Assembly (NCBI GenBank): GCA_027704905.1
Contig: CM051020.1
Location: 2,497,605-2,561,604, forward strand
DNA from: Muraenolepis orangiensis
Taxonomy: Eukaryota > Chordata > Actinopteri > Gadiformes > Muraenolepididae
DNA: 64,000 nt
Reading direction: 5' to 3'
Shown: one piece after another, positions 35,811 to 47,825 of the stretch
Numbering within the stretch: position 1 is the first letter of the stretch
Layout of the letters: each line of letters opens with the position of its first letter
The notes under the pieces: model-generated
The model's database searches: none
The model's input: only the letters and a program-made list of their open reading frames with translations
What the model was told of the DNA's origin: nothing
Made by a program: the position numbers and the translations under genes

Positions 35811-36178
35811 GATTAGAGTCTGGTTGAAGCAGCCTCACCTGGCCCCAGTCAGACTGATTAGAGTCTGGTTGAAGCAGCCTCACCTGGCCCCAGTCAGACT
35901 GATTAGAGTCTGGTTGAAGCAGCCTCACCTGGCCCCAGTCAGACTGATTAGAGTCTGGTTGAAGCAACCTCATCTGGCCCCAGTCAGACTGATTAGAGTC
36001 TGGTTGAAGCAGCCTCACCTGGCCCCAGTCACACTGATTAGAGTCTGGTTGAAGCAGCCTCACCTGGCCCCAGTCACACTGATTAGAGTCTGGTTGAAGC
36101 AGCCTCATCTGGCCCCAGTCACACTGATTAGAGTCTGGTTGAAGCAGCCTCACCTGGCCTCAGTCAGACTGATTAGAG
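35811..36178 (+). repeat. 45-bp minisatellite, locus 1 (about 8 copies)
   Basis: Units contain GGTTGAAGCAGCCTCACCTG and CCCCAGTCAGACTGATTAGA. The same unit forms the array at 63200-63682. 45 bp keeps both strands open; the frames are artefacts. Confidence 0.97.
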
Positions 36179-37031
36179 AATTTTGAATTTGGCGTCGGAA
36201 AAACGCGATTTATCGCGTTTTTCGTCCTCCGCACTTTAACGAACTCCTCCTAGGGACTTTATCCGACAGACTCCAAATTTGTCGGGTAGCGTCTCGAGAC
36301 ATGGGCGACCTAAAGTTATCACGGAAAAAAAATTCTTTCGCACGCCATAGCCGTGATTTGCCGCCAAATTTCCCGTTCGCTCGATGCTAGGCGATCCCTC
36401 GCCATGGAACACGATGATGTCATAACTCAAACTGACATGCTCAGAACGCCACCAAACTTCACACGATGGTTAACACTGAGGCCCTGAACAGCTCTACATC
36501 AAATCCGATGTTACTTAATGTGGCGTTACCATGGCAACGCGCATCCCTCGCCATAAAACACGGTGTCGCTGTAACTCCAATGGACACGGTCCCATCGTCC
36601 CCCAATCTTCACTTTTATATCACTGGTCCATGCCTCAACAGCTCTACGTGAAATCTGAGATCTCACCATATGCCGTTTCCATGGCAACGCATCCCTCGCC
36701 AAAAAACACGGTGTCGCTGTAACTCCAATGGACACGGCCCCATCGTCCCCCAATCTTCACTTTTATATCACTGGTCCATGCCTCAACAGCTCTACGTGAA
36801 ATCTGAGATCTCACCGTATGCCGTTTCCATGGCAACGCATCCCTCGCCATAAAACACGGTGTCGCTGTAACTCCAATGGACACGGTCCCATCGTCCCCCA
36901 ATCTTCACTTTTATATCACTGGTCCATGCCTCAACAGCTCTACGTGAAATCGGAGATGATTGGCGCCAAATTTCGCGTTCGCTTGATGCTAGGCGATCCC
37001 TCGCCATGAACACGATGATGTCATAACTCAG
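36179..37031. repeat. Unidentified nested repeat, A-B-B-B-A layout
   Basis: A about 72-bp block A (36359-36430, with TCGATGCTAGGCGATCCCTC) recurs at 36960-37031 (TTGATGCTAGGCGATCCCTC). Between them a about 149-bp block B occurs nearly three times (CCATGGCAACG at 36529, 36679 and 36827; each with CACGGTGTCGCTGTAACTCC). The left flank has the palindrome AACGCGATTTATCGCGTT. No transposase-like frame or target duplication is seen. Class unknown. Confidence 0.7.
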
Positions 37032-37340
37032 ACCCGCTCAACGATGCTTGCAGCTTTAATTTTTATTGTATATATTATTTTTATTTTAATGGTGTTGATT
37101 TGGAGAAGTGTATACTGACAAGTGCTTTGGAATGCTTACTCCCCATTCCCTCCCGCAGTAAACAAAAAAAACAGTACCATCAAAATAATATATGCAATAA
37201 AAATAAAAAGGACCGCAAAGTGACTGATAGATGGTATGAACATCTGTTCATCTCAACATCTGTTCATCTCAACATCTGTGATTCATCATGAATACAGTGC
37301 AGTACAGTGCAGTAACTGTGATGAGTCCAGAAAGTCCAGC

Positions 37341-37843
37341 AAAGTATGATAGTGTAATGTTAATGACATGTTATGATAGTGTAATGTTAATGACATGTTA
37401 TGATAGAGTAATGTTAATGACATGTTATGATAGTGTAATGTTAATGACATGTTATGATAGTGTAATGTTAATGACATGTTATGATAGAGTAATGTTAATG
37501 ACATGTTATGATAGTGTCATGTTAATGACATATGATAGTGTAATGTTAATGACATGTTATGACAGTGTAATGTTAATGACATGTTATGACAGTGTAATGT
37601 TAATGACATGTTATGATAGTGTCATGTTAATGACATGTTATGATAGTGTAATGTTAATGACATGTTATGACAGAGTAATGTTAATGACATGTTATGATAG
37701 TGTAATGTTAATGACATGTTATGATAGTGTAATGTTAATGACATGTTATGATAGTGTAATGTTAATGACATGTTATGATAGTGTAATGTTAATGACATGT
37801 TATGATAGTGTAATATTAATGACATGTTATGATAGTGTAATGT
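37341..37843 (+). repeat. 27-bp minisatellite, about 18 copies
   Basis: Units contain GATAGTGTAATGTTAATGAC; 27 bp keeps frames open (MLMTCYDSV), an artefact. Confidence 0.95.
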
Positions 37844-38089
37844 AAACAGGGATCTCTCTGACCCCTGACCCCTGATCTCTGTTACCTTGTGAAACAGGAC
37901 CAGCCCACCCTGCTGCAGGAAGGTCTAAATGGAGAATTAATCAGCAGATAAATCTCAATGATTGTATCAATGTTCATTGATATGTCTTTCTCCTTATAGC
38001 TCAACACTGTAAATATACAGCATATTGTGTCTGGAATACTGCCCATCAAAACCCTCAGCTCACCATGAAGTGCAGACATAATTGGCAAT

Positions 38090-38318
38090 AAAGGAGGGAG
38101 GGGGGAGGGGGAGGAGGAGGAGGAAGAGGAGGGGGAGGGGGAGGAGGAGGGGGAGGAGGAGGAAGAGGAGAGGAGGAGGAAGAGGAGGAGGGGGAGGAAG
38201 AGGAGAGGAGGAGGAAGAGGAGGAGGGGAGGGGGAGGAGGAGGGGGAGGGGGAGCGGAGGAGGAGAGAAGGGGGAGGAGGAGGAAGAGGAGGAGGAGGGG
38301 GAAACGGGGGGGGCCGTC
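38090..38318 (+). repeat. (GGA)n purine tract
   Basis: Low-complexity GGA/GAAGAG run. Confidence 0.95.
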
Positions 38319-38570
38319 AGAGGAACCATCAACACACGAGGGTGGAGCCCTCGCTTGGGGAGACTCTTCTAGATCACTTACTAAACGTACAGATAAGCGA
38401 GGAGTCAGAATGAAGTTAGTGATGTGTGTGTGTGTGTGTGTGTGTGTGGTTCTTCTTCAGCTGGTCCATGTAAATGCTCGACTTTTTACGCAGAATGATG
38501 TTAAATGGATCCGCATGTCAGGCCAGAGTAAAGCTACTCGGAACTCAGGTGAGAATGCACACGTTTATTT

Positions 38571-40571
38571 CCCCCTATGTCTCCTATGATTCCTATGTCT
38601 CCTCTATGTCTTCCCTATGTTTCCCCTATGTCTCCTATGATTCCTATGTCTCCCCTATGTCTCCTCCATGTCTCCTATGATTCCTATGTCTCCTCTATGT
38701 CTCCTATGATTCCTATGTCTCCTCTATGTCCCCTCTATGTCTCCTCTATGTCTCCTCTATGTCTCCTCTATGTCTTCTCTATGTCTCCTCTATGTCTCCT
38801 CTATGTCTCCTATGATTCCTATGTCTCCTCTATGTCTCCTATGATTCCTATGTCTCCTCTATGTCTCCTCTATGTCTCCTATGATTCCTATGTCTCCTCT
38901 ATGTCCCCTCTATGTCGCCTATGATTCCTATGTCTCCTCTATGTCGCCTATGATATCCTATGTCTCCTCTATGTCTCCTCTATGTCTCCTCTATGTCTCC
39001 TATGATTCCTATGTTCCCTCTATGTCTCCTCTGATTCCTATGTCTCCGCTATGTCTCCCCTATGTCTCCTCTATGTCTCCTATGATTCCTATGTCTCCGC
39101 TATGTCTCCACTATGTCCCCTCTATGTCTTCTCTATGTCTCCTATGATTCATATGTCTCCTCTATGTCTCCTCTATGTCGCCTATGATTCCTATGTCTCC
39201 CCTATGTCTCCTCTATGTCTCCTCTATGTCTCCTATGATTCCTATGTTCCCTCTATGTCTCCTATGATTCCTATGGCTCCTCTATGGCTCCTCTATGGCT
39301 CCTCTATGGCTCCTCTATGTCTCCTATGATTCCTATGGCTCCTCTATGGCTCCTCTATGGCTCCTCTCTGGCTCCTCTCTGGCTCCTCTATGGCTCCTCT
39401 CTGGCTCCTCTCTGGCTCCTCTATGGCTCCTCTCTGGCTCCTCTCTGGCTCCTCTATGGCTCCTATGATTCCTATGGCTCCTCTATGGCTCCTCTCTGGC
39501 TCCTCTATGGCTCCTCTATGGCTCCTCTCTGGCTCCTCTCTGGCTCCTCTATGGCTCCTCTATGGCTCCTCTCTGGCTCCTCTATGGCTCCTCTATGGCT
39601 CCTCTCTGGCTCCTCTATGGTACTCTATGGCTCCTCTATGGCTCCTCTATGGCTCCTCTCTGGCTCCTCTATGGTACTCTATGGCTCCTCTATGGCTTCT
39701 CTATGTCTCCTATGATTCCTATGGCTCCTCTATGGCTCCTCTATGGCCCCTCTATGGCTCCTCTATGGCTCCTCTATGGCTCCTCTCTGGCTCCTCTATG
39801 GCTCCTCTCTGGCTCCTCTATGGCTCCTCTATGGCTCCTCTCTGGCTCCTCTCTGGCTCCTCTATGGTACTCTATGGTTCCTCTATGGCTCCTCTATGGC
39901 TCCTCTATGGCTCCTCTATGTCTCCTATGATTCCTATGGCTCCTCTATGGCTCCTCTATGGCTCCTCTATGGCTCCTCTATGTCTCCTATGATTCCTATG
40001 GCTCCTCTATGGCTCCTCTATGGCTCCTCTCTGGCTCCTCTCTGGCTCCTCTATGGCTCCTCTCTGGCTCCTCTATGGCTCCTCTCTGGCTCCTCTCTGG
40101 CTCCTCTATGGCTCCTATGATTCCTATGGCTCCTCTATGGCTCCTCTCTGGCTCCTCTATGGCTCCTCTCTGGCTCCTCTCTGGCTCCTCTATGGCTCCT
40201 CTATGGCTCCTCTCTGGCTCCTCTATGGCTCCTCTATGGCTCCTCTCTGGCTCCTCTATGGTACTCTATGGCTCCTCTATGGCTCCTCTATGGCTCCTCT
40301 CTGGCTCCTCTATGGTACTCTATGGCTCCTCTATGGCTTCTCTATGTCTCCTATGATTCCTATGGCTCCTCTATGGCTCCTCTATGGCCCCTCTATGGCT
40401 CCTCTATGGCTCCTCTATGGCTCCTCTCTGGCTCCTCTATGGCTCCTCTATGGCTCCTCTATGGCTCCTCTCTGGCTCCTCTATGGCTCCTCTATGGCTC
40501 CTCTCTGGCTCCTCTCTGGCTCCTCTATGGCTCCTCTCTGGCTCCTCTCTGGCTCCTCTATGGCTCCTATG
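38571..40571 (+). repeat. 11-bp minisatellite CTCCTCTATG(T/G), 2 kb
   Basis: Left half CTCCTCTATGT with CTATGATTC interruptions; from about 39270 CTCCTCTATGG/CTCCTCTCTGG. The 11-bp period leaves all frames open; the frames are artefacts. Confidence 0.97.
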
Positions 40572-40796
40572 CACTGGATATGGACTCACTCAATAGTAAT
40601 AATAATACGACTCTGATACCCTGCTTTACTTTGAACATGGTGCGTATCTTTCATTGCTTTTCATTTTAGTATTTTATTTATGTGTATATATTTTATTGTT
40701 GTTTGTTTTATATCCTGTAGGCCTACCGTAAGGTGACCTTGAGTGTCCTGATAATAATAATATTATTAATATTAATATCCTATATTAGTTGTAGGC

Positions 40797-40827
<31 letters not shown>

Positions 40828-41060
40828 ATTAATATTATTACACATCATAGCCCAGGGGTCGGCAAGTAAGTTTGGCCTTGGGCCAATGTTTTTCTGAGCC
40901 ACTAAATGGCGGCCAGAACATATCAAAAGTTAATTTAAGTAATTGATTGTTAAAACATGAGACACGTTCTAATGCTTTGACTTTTCTTTCGAAACATTTT
41001 AATACATTTCCGCGTTGCACGTCGGAAATGTCGCTAGTCAACTAACACAGTTTGTTTTGT
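40572..41060. other. Spacer in copy A
   Basis: AT-rich with (ATT)n at 40798-40835 and a hAT-like end CAGGGGTCGGCAAG at 40853. This spacer has no counterpart in copy B, where the L1 fragment lies. Confidence 0.7.
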
Positions 41061-41066
41061 AAAGTA

Positions 41067-41925
41067 GTGTTCTAGTTAACTAGGTAGCAGTGGGGATTAC
41101 TAGTGTTCTAGTTAACTAGGTAGCAGTGGGGATTACTAGTGTTCTAGTTAACTAGGTAGCAGTGGGGGTTACTAGTGTTCTAGTTAACTAGGTAGCAGTG
41201 GGGGTTACTAGTGTTCTAGTTAACTAGGTAGCAGTTGGGATTACTAGTGTTCTAGTTAACTAGGTAGCAGTGGGGATTACTAATGTTCTAGTTAACTAGG
41301 TAGCAGTGGGGATTACTAGTGTTCTAGTTAACTAGGTAGCAGTGGGGGTTATTAGTGTTCTAGTTAACTAGGTAGCAGTGGGGGTTTCTAGTGTTCTAGT
41401 TAACTAGGTAGCAGCGGGGATTACTAGTGTTCTAGTTAACTAGGTAGCAGTGGGGGTTACTAGTGTTCTAGTTAACTAGGTAGCAGTGGGGGTTTCTAGT
41501 GTTCTAGTTAAGTAGGTAGCAGTGGGGGTTACTAGTGTTCTAGTTAACTAGGTAGCAGTGGGGGTTACTAGTGTTCTAGTTAACCAGGTAGCAGTGTGGA
41601 TTACTAGTGTTCTAGTTAACTAGGTAGCAGTGGGGGTTACTAGTGTTCTGGGTAACCAGGTAGCAGTGGGGATTACTAGTGTTCTAGTTAACTAGGTAGT
41701 AGTGTGGATTACTAGTGTTCTAGTTAACTAGGTAGCAGTGGGGGTTACTAGTGTTCTAGTTAACTAGGTAGCAGTGGGGGTTACTAGTGTTCTAGTTAAC
41801 CAGGTAGCAGTGTGGATTACTAGTGTTCTAGTTAACTAGGTAGCAGTGGGGGTTACTAGTGTTCTAGTTAACTAGGTAGCAGTGGGGGTTACTAGTGTTC
41901 TAGTTAACCAGGTAGCAGTGGGGAG
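41067..41925 (+). repeat. 36-bp minisatellite, copy A (about 24 units)
   Basis: Units contain AACTAGGTAGCAGTGGGGGT and TACTAGTGTTCTAGTT. Confidence 0.97.
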
Positions 41926-41929
41926 TTCA

Positions 41930-42110
41930 GTAGGTCACTGCCTGTAGATAAAGACTATCCTTAAACCTGCTAGTCCTTGTTTGGATGCTGAGCAACCAGC
42001 GACCAGACGGTAGGAGGGAGAAGAGATGGAGCCCAGGGTGGTTGTGGTCCTTTGTAATGGAGATGGCCTTCTTCTGACTATAAACATATACTATATATAC
42101 TATTCTGACC
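41930..42110 (-). pseudogene. LINE C-terminal and 3' fragment, copy A
   Basis: The minus strand encodes LFSLLPSGRWLLSIQTRT, the typical end of L2/CR1-like LINE ORF2. Duplicated at 46517-46705. Confidence 0.75.
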
Positions 42111-42689
42111 AATGTGAAAAGTGTAGTCTTACATTGCTGTTTATGAGCATACCGACACTTTACAAGCATACATGGCATACCTGTCTCGACACTATGTCTC
42201 CTCTATGTCTCCTATGTCTCCCCTATGTCTCCCCTATGTCTCCTATGAGGGGGAGGAGGAGGAAGAGGAGAGGAGGAGGAAGAGGAGGAGGGGGAGGGGG
42301 AGGAAGAGGAGAGGAGGAGGAAGAGGAGGAGGGGAGGGGGAGGGGGAGGAGGAGGGGGAGGGGGAGCGGAGGAGGAGAGAAGGGGGAGGAGGAGGAAGAG
42401 GAGGAAGAGGAGGAGGAGGGGGAAACGGGGGGGGCCGTCAGAGGAACCATCAACACACGAGGGTGGAGCCCTCGCTTGGGGAGACTCTTCTAGATCACTT
42501 ACTAAACGTACAGATAAGCGAGGAGTCAGAATGAAGTTAGTGATGTGTGTGTGTGTGTGTGTGTGGTTCTTCTTCAGCTGGTCCATGTAAATGCTCGACT
42601 TTTTACGCAGAATGATGTTAAATGGATCCGCATGTCAGGCCAGAGTAAAGCTACTCGGAACTCAGGTGAGAATGCACACGTTTATTTCC

Positions 42690-43430
42690 CCCTATGTCTC
42701 CTATGATTCCTATGTCTCCTCTATGTCTTCCCTATGTTTCCCCTATGTCTCCTATGATTCCTATGTCTCCCCTATGTCTCCTCTATGTCTCCTATGATTC
42801 CTATGTCTCCTCTATGTCTCCTATGATTCCTATGTCTCCTCTATGTCTCCTATGATTCCTATGTCTCCTCTATGTCCCCTCTATGTTCCCTCTATGTCTC
42901 CTCTATGTCTCCTCTATGTCTCCTATGATTTCTATGTCTCCTCTATGTCTCCTCTATGTCTCCTATGATTCCTATGTTCCCTCTATGTCTCCACTATGTC
43001 TCCTCTATGTCTCCTATGATTCCTATGTCTCCGCTATGTCTCCACTATGTCCCCTCTATGTCTCCTCTATGTCTCCTATGATTCCTATGTCTCCTCTATG
43101 TCTCCTCTATGTCTCCTATGATTCCTATGTTCACACTATGTATCCTCTATGTCTCCCCTATGTCTCCTATGATTCCTATGTCTCCTCTATGTCTCCTCTA
43201 TGTCTCCTATGATTCCTATGTCTCCTCTATGTCTCCCCTATGTCTCCTATGATTCCTATGTTCCCACTATGTCTCCTCTATGTCTCCTCTATGTCCCCTA
43301 TGTCTTCTCTATGGCTCCTCTATGGCTTCTCTATGTCTCCTATGATTCCTATGGCTCCTCTATGGCCCCTCTATGGCTCCTCTATGGCTCCTCTATGGCT
43401 CCTCTATGGCTCCTCTATGTCTCCTATGAG
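42690..43430 (+). repeat. 11-bp minisatellite, copy B
   Basis: CTCCTCTATGT with CTATGATTC interruptions, turning to CTCCTCTATGG near 43300. Confidence 0.95.
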
Positions 43431-45093
43431 TCTAAAAACTAGTATACCCGATCTGATCACTTTGATTGACAATTTTGGGTCGTTCTCCGGATATACAATT
43501 AACAATTCCAAATCAGTATTGATGTTTCTCAATGAAGAAGAAAGACATAATCCCATACTCAGTACTCCATTTACAACAACTATGGAGGGATTTCGGTACT
43601 TGGGTATCAAAATCACCCCTGAACTCAAAGAAATAATCTCAGCAAACTATGATCCCCTGGTAGACAGTATAACTGAAACATTGGGTCGCTGGTCCAGTTT
43701 GCCTATATCTATGATAGGGCGAATAAATTTAATAAAGATGACAATTTTACCAACATTTTTATATTATTTTCAAGCACTCCCACTGCCACTAACGAACATG
43801 TTTTATGACAAACTTGACAAGCTGTTTAGACAATTTATTTGGAATGGAAAGAGGGCTAGACTCCGCCTTAGACTGCTATATCTGCCTTATGAGAGAGGGG
43901 GGCTTCAGCTTCCCAACCTTAGATGGTATTATATGGCAGCCCAATTGATTTCAGCATCGTATTACTTCTGTACAACATGGCCCCCAGCCTGGGTAAGCAT
44001 TGAGCAAGAGTCCATTCCAGATCTACCATTAAAGTCGTATATATACTCCTCAGATGTTAAAACATTGAAGAAAAAAACTAAAAATCCTTTTCTTAAAAAC
44101 AACATTTCGGTTTGGTATGCAACGCACAAACATATAGGTGACACGCCAGTAGTATCCCAATATACTCCTATTTGGGGTAACGAACAATTTAAACCTGGTA
44201 GAAGGGATGGAGGATTTAAATTATGGAGTATGAAGGGTGTTCAAAAAATTGGTGATCTGTATGTAGAAGGAGTTTTGCTTTCTTTTGATCAATTATGTCA
44301 GAAATACCACATACCTAAAAAACATTTGTTTAAATACTTACAGTTAAGAAGCTTCATGACATCGAGATGTGAAGAGATAAAGCGCATTCCACCCTTATCA
44401 ACACTTGAAGAGATGACACTTACAAATTTAGAAGGGAAAGGCCATGTTTCTAGGTACTACAGCATTTTGGTTGAATATAGCACTGAATCATCATTAGATA
44501 AATTAAATGCTTGGAAAATAGACATACAAGAAGTCATTGATGAGGAAGATTGGTGTGATGCTTGTTTAAAAGCGCAAAAGCAAACAATAAACACAAGGTT
44601 TAAATTACTTCAATATAAATGGTTAATGAGGGTGTACATAACTCCAGTCAAACTTCACCACATGTCTGCTAACATTCCGGATATCTGCACTAAATGTTTG
44701 GAAGAGAAAGGTACTTTACTTCATTGTCTATGGGAGTGTTCAAAGATTAAAAGCTTCTGGAAGTGTGTCATAAATAGTTTGTCAAAGATCTTTGATACCG
44801 AAGTTCCTCTTAATGTCAAACTCTGTGTGCTTGGTATCTATCCAAAGAACTTTGTGCGAACAGCAAAACAAACTAAACTACTGGACTTCGGACTTCTTCT
44901 AGCCAGAAGAGCTATTGCACTTTGCTGGAAAAAGATGTATGCGCCATCATTAAAAATGTGGAAACGGGAACTTTCTGAATGTATTGGCCTGGAGAGGCTA
45001 ACGTACATACACAAGGGCAAAGGAGAAGATTTTGCCCAACTCTGGGAGCCATACATGCGTTTCATGAGAGATGGAGGCGGAGGTCTTGCCTAA
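43431..45093 (+). pseudogene. L1 ORF2 C-terminal part, uninterrupted frame
   Basis: About 553 codons are open: LITLIDNFGSFSGYTINNSK (RT thumb region), MEGFRYLGIKITPELKEII, LPISMIGRINLIKMTILPTF, YLPYERGGLQLPNLRWYY, and near the end a Cys-His motif (CTKCLEEKGTLLHCLWEC) as in L1 C-termini. The stop is TAA at 45091-45093. No frameshift is seen, suggesting a fairly recent insertion. The endonuclease and RT active sites are missing, so it is not autonomous. Confidence 0.9.
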
Positions 45094-45311
45094 AGATTTG
45101 TGATAAAAATGTGTGAGCAATGTGGAACAAGTGTTTGATCTTTTTTATTTTTGTTTTATTGTTGGTTTTGTTTTAACAGTATATAATCTGAATTGGTGCA
45201 GGTATGTGTGTGTGTGTGTGTATGTTGTAAGGTGTCTGGTCTTTAAAGTTGTATTGTCACTGTATGTTGTGTATAAAAAAAAAAAAAAACATTAAACATA
45301 TTTGAAAAAAA
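43431..45311 (+). mobile_element. L1-clade LINE, 5'-truncated, with poly(A)
   Basis: The element starts within ORF2 after the RT palm and ends with AT-rich 3' UTR and a double A-run (45276-45290, 45304-45314). The junctions lie in the 11-bp array (left) and 36-bp array (right). AAAAACTAG occurs at both edges, but the left copy reads as L1 coding, so the target duplication is uncertain. Confidence 0.88.
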
Positions 45312-46512
45312 AAACTAGGTAGCAGTGGGGATTACTAGTGTTCTAGTTAACTAGGTAGCAGTGGGGATTACTAGTGTTCTAGTTAACTAGGTAGCAGTGG
45401 GGGTTACTAGTGTTCTAGTTAACTAGGTAGCAGTGGGGATTACTAATGTTCTAGTTAACTAGGTAGCAGCGGGGATTACTAGTGTTCTAGTTAACTAGGT
45501 AGCAGTGGGGGTTACTAGTGTTCTAGTTAACTAGGTAGCAGTGGGGGTTACTAGTGTTCTAGTTAACTAGGTAGCAGTGGGGGTTACTAGTGTTCTAGTT
45601 AACTAGGTAGCAGTGGGGGTTTCTAGTGTTCTAGTTAAGTAGGCAGCAGTGGGGATTACTAGTGTTCTAGTTAACTAGGTAGCAGTGGGGGTTACTAGTG
45701 TTCTAGTTAACTAGGTAGCAGTGGGGGTTACTAGTGTTCTAGTTAACTAGGTAGCAGTGGGGGTTACTAGTGTTCTAGTTAACTAGGTAGCAGTGGGGGT
45801 TACTAGTGTTCTAGTTAACTAGGTAGCAGTGGGGATTACTAATGTTCTAGTTAACTAGGTAGCAGCGGGGATTACTAGTGTTCTAGTTAACTAGGTAGCA
45901 GTGGGGGTTACTAGTGTTCTAGTTAACTAGGTAGCAGTGGGGGTTTCTTGTGTTCTAGTTAACTAGGTAGCAGTGGGGGTTACTAGTGTTCTAGTTAACT
46001 AGGTAGCAGTGGGGGTTACTAGTGTTCTAGTTAACCAGGTAGCAATGTGGATTACTAGTGTTCTAGTTAACTAGGTAGCAGTGGGGGTTACTAGTGTTCT
46101 AGTTAACTAGGTAGCAGTGGGGGTTACTAGTGTTCTGGGTAACCAGGTAGCAGTGGGGATTACTAGTGTTCTACTTAACTAGGTAGTAGTGTGGATTACT
46201 AGTGTTCTAGTTAACTAGGTAGCAGTGGGGGTTACTAGTGTTCTAGTTAACTAGGTAGCAGTGGGGGTTACTAGTGTTCTAGTTAACCAGGTAGCAGTGT
46301 GGATTACTAGTGTTCTAGTTAACTAGGTAGCAGTGGGGGTTACTAGTGTTCTAGTTAACTAGGTAGCAGTGGGGGTTACTAGTGTTCTAGTTAACTAGGT
46401 AGCAGTGGGGGTTACTAGTGTTCTAGTTAACTAGGTAGCAGTGGGGGTTACTAGTGTTCTAGTTAACTAGGTAGCAGTGGGGGTTACTAGTGTTCTAGTT
46501 AACCAGGTAGCA
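45312..46512 (+). repeat. 36-bp minisatellite, copy B (about 33 units)
   Basis: Same unit as 41067-41925, longer by about nine units. Confidence 0.97.
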
Positions 46513-46516
46513 GTGG

Positions 46517-46705
46517 GGAGTTCAGTAGGTCACTGCCTGTAGATATAAACGATCCTTAAACCTGCTAGTCCTTGTTTGGATGCTGAGCAACCAGCGACCA
46601 GACGGTAGGAGGGAGAAGAGATGGAGCCCAGGGTGGTTGTGGTCCTTTGTAATGGAGATGGCCTTCTTCTGACTATAAACATATACTATATATACTATTC
46701 TGACC
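46517..46705 (-). pseudogene. LINE C-terminal and 3' fragment, copy B
   Basis: As for 41930-42110, nearly identical over its length. Confidence 0.75.
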
Positions 46706-46924
46706 AAAGACCCAAGACTACACACCCTGTATTTAGTAGAAACAATTTCCTAAACAAACTTCATCAAGTTGTAGCCTTCAATATGTGGCTTTATATCAGC
46801 CGGCTATCTCAACTGTAGTTATTTTAAGACATTGGCTGCAATGTGAAAAGTGTAGTCTTACATTGCTGTTTATGAGCATACCGACACTTTACAAGCATAC
46901 ATGGCACACCTGTCTCCACACTTT

Positions 46925-47334
46925 TTAAAGAATGTCAGATTGTCCAGTTCGACCTTTGGTCCCGTGTCCAGTTGACAAGGGGGACTACTTTACCAGGTGT
47001 GACTCGCAGGCAACTTTAGAGTGTTTTACGGGGCTCTGTGATCTCTGAGCCATCCAAGCAGCTCATGTTATCATGGAGACCTGGATAAAAAAAACCAGAG
47101 ATGACAAAGTGAGAGTGAAAGTATAACAATGTCTGCTTGCACATAACCCGAGCTGCACTATTCCTATGATTAATTTGAACACACACACACACACACTACA
47201 AACACAACAACCTTTATTATTTATTATTTACAATTATTTCAAGCCTCGCCATTTCATTAATCTGAAATCAGTTCCTAATCTTCCTTTTATGGACGCTGTA
47301 ACAACAATGTGGTGTTTGTGTCTTGTGCCGGCAG
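46925..47334 (+). other. Upstream intron of agrp2
   Basis: Unique-looking. A short (CA)n lies at 47179-47196. A frame with ATG at 47289 runs into the agrp2 exon (MDAVTTMWCLCLVPA), a weak alternative start. Confidence 0.5.
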
Positions 47335-47393
47335 AGTTCCTGATCCAGGGCAGACAGAGGTCTCTCTACGAGAGACAGAAGGTCTATCGGCTG
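47335..47393 (+). CDS. agrp2: agrp2 penultimate coding exon
   Basis: The acceptor CTTGTGCCGGCAG ends at 47334; the donor is CTG|GTAAGG. It starts in phase 1 and ends in phase 0, the pattern expected of the short middle coding exon of agouti-family genes, and encodes FLIQGRQRSLYERQKVYRL, a basic segment before the cysteine domain. The preceding signal-peptide exon was not found. If the frame is read straight through from 47289 a hydrophobic start (TTMWCLCLVPA) appears, but it is short for a signal peptide. Confidence 0.75.
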
Positions 47394-47825
47394 GTAAGGC
47401 CCAATTCTGGCTCCATCTTCGTCTCTCTCCTTCCTCGCTTTCTCCCAAGTTGACAGATTCCAGGCTGTGCCAGACGTGAACCATGGGACATTCATTCAGG
47501 CTATCTTCTCATGGGTCATGTTGGATTGGCTGTCTCTCTCAAGCTGTTCACACTAAATATTAGTTAGAAACAAACTATATGAGTAAGAAACAAGAATCCT
47601 ACAACAAAAAGGATGTATTCTTGAGGGAGAAGTACTGCAGCCTCAGATCATAACTTGATATCATAGAGAGTGAAGGTGAATAATCCCACACAATTATGGA
47701 ATATTACAATTGATAGCGAGGGGCCGTCTCCGGGGGCAACCTTCATAACACGTCCCACACTGGTCTGGTAGCTTTGACCTCCACAAACCGGTTGACCTTC
47801 ACAACCTTGTGTTCTTCTCTTCCAG

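Larger units (their letters stand above)
38090..42195 (+). repeat. Segmental duplication, copy A
   Basis: Order: GGA-rich tract, about 230-bp unique anchor (with GTCAGAGGAACCATCAACAC, 38310-38560), CTATGTCTCC/CTATGGCTCC array, about 490-bp spacer, 36-bp array, LINE 3' fragment, and an end anchor (CAAGCATACATGGCATACCT). The same order recurs in copy B at 42245-46924. Confidence 0.9.
42245..46924 (+). repeat. Segmental duplication, copy B
   Basis: Same order as copy A: GGA tract (42245-42420), anchor (42430-42680), CTATGTCTCC array (42690-43430), then an L1 fragment in place of the spacer, the 36-bp array, LINE fragment and end anchor. It keeps about 140 bp (46709-46847) that copy A lacks just before GTGAAAAGTGTAGTCTTACA. 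Confidence 0.9.

Noticed and set aside
37288..37845. 185-codon frame MLMTCYDSV repeats
   Set aside because: 27-bp minisatellite keeps the frame open; not a gene.
39284..40669. Several frames of MAPLWLLYGSS repeats
   Set aside because: An 11-bp repeat unit leaves all frames open; no protein feature.
40853..40866. CAGGGGTCGGCAAG, a hAT-type terminus
   Set aside because: No matching second end or target duplication was found, so no element was called.
46955..47002. ATG frame with donor-like GTGTGA as the agrp2 signal exon
   Set aside because: It encodes no hydrophobic segment, and its phase does not fit the phase-1 start of the exon at 47335.
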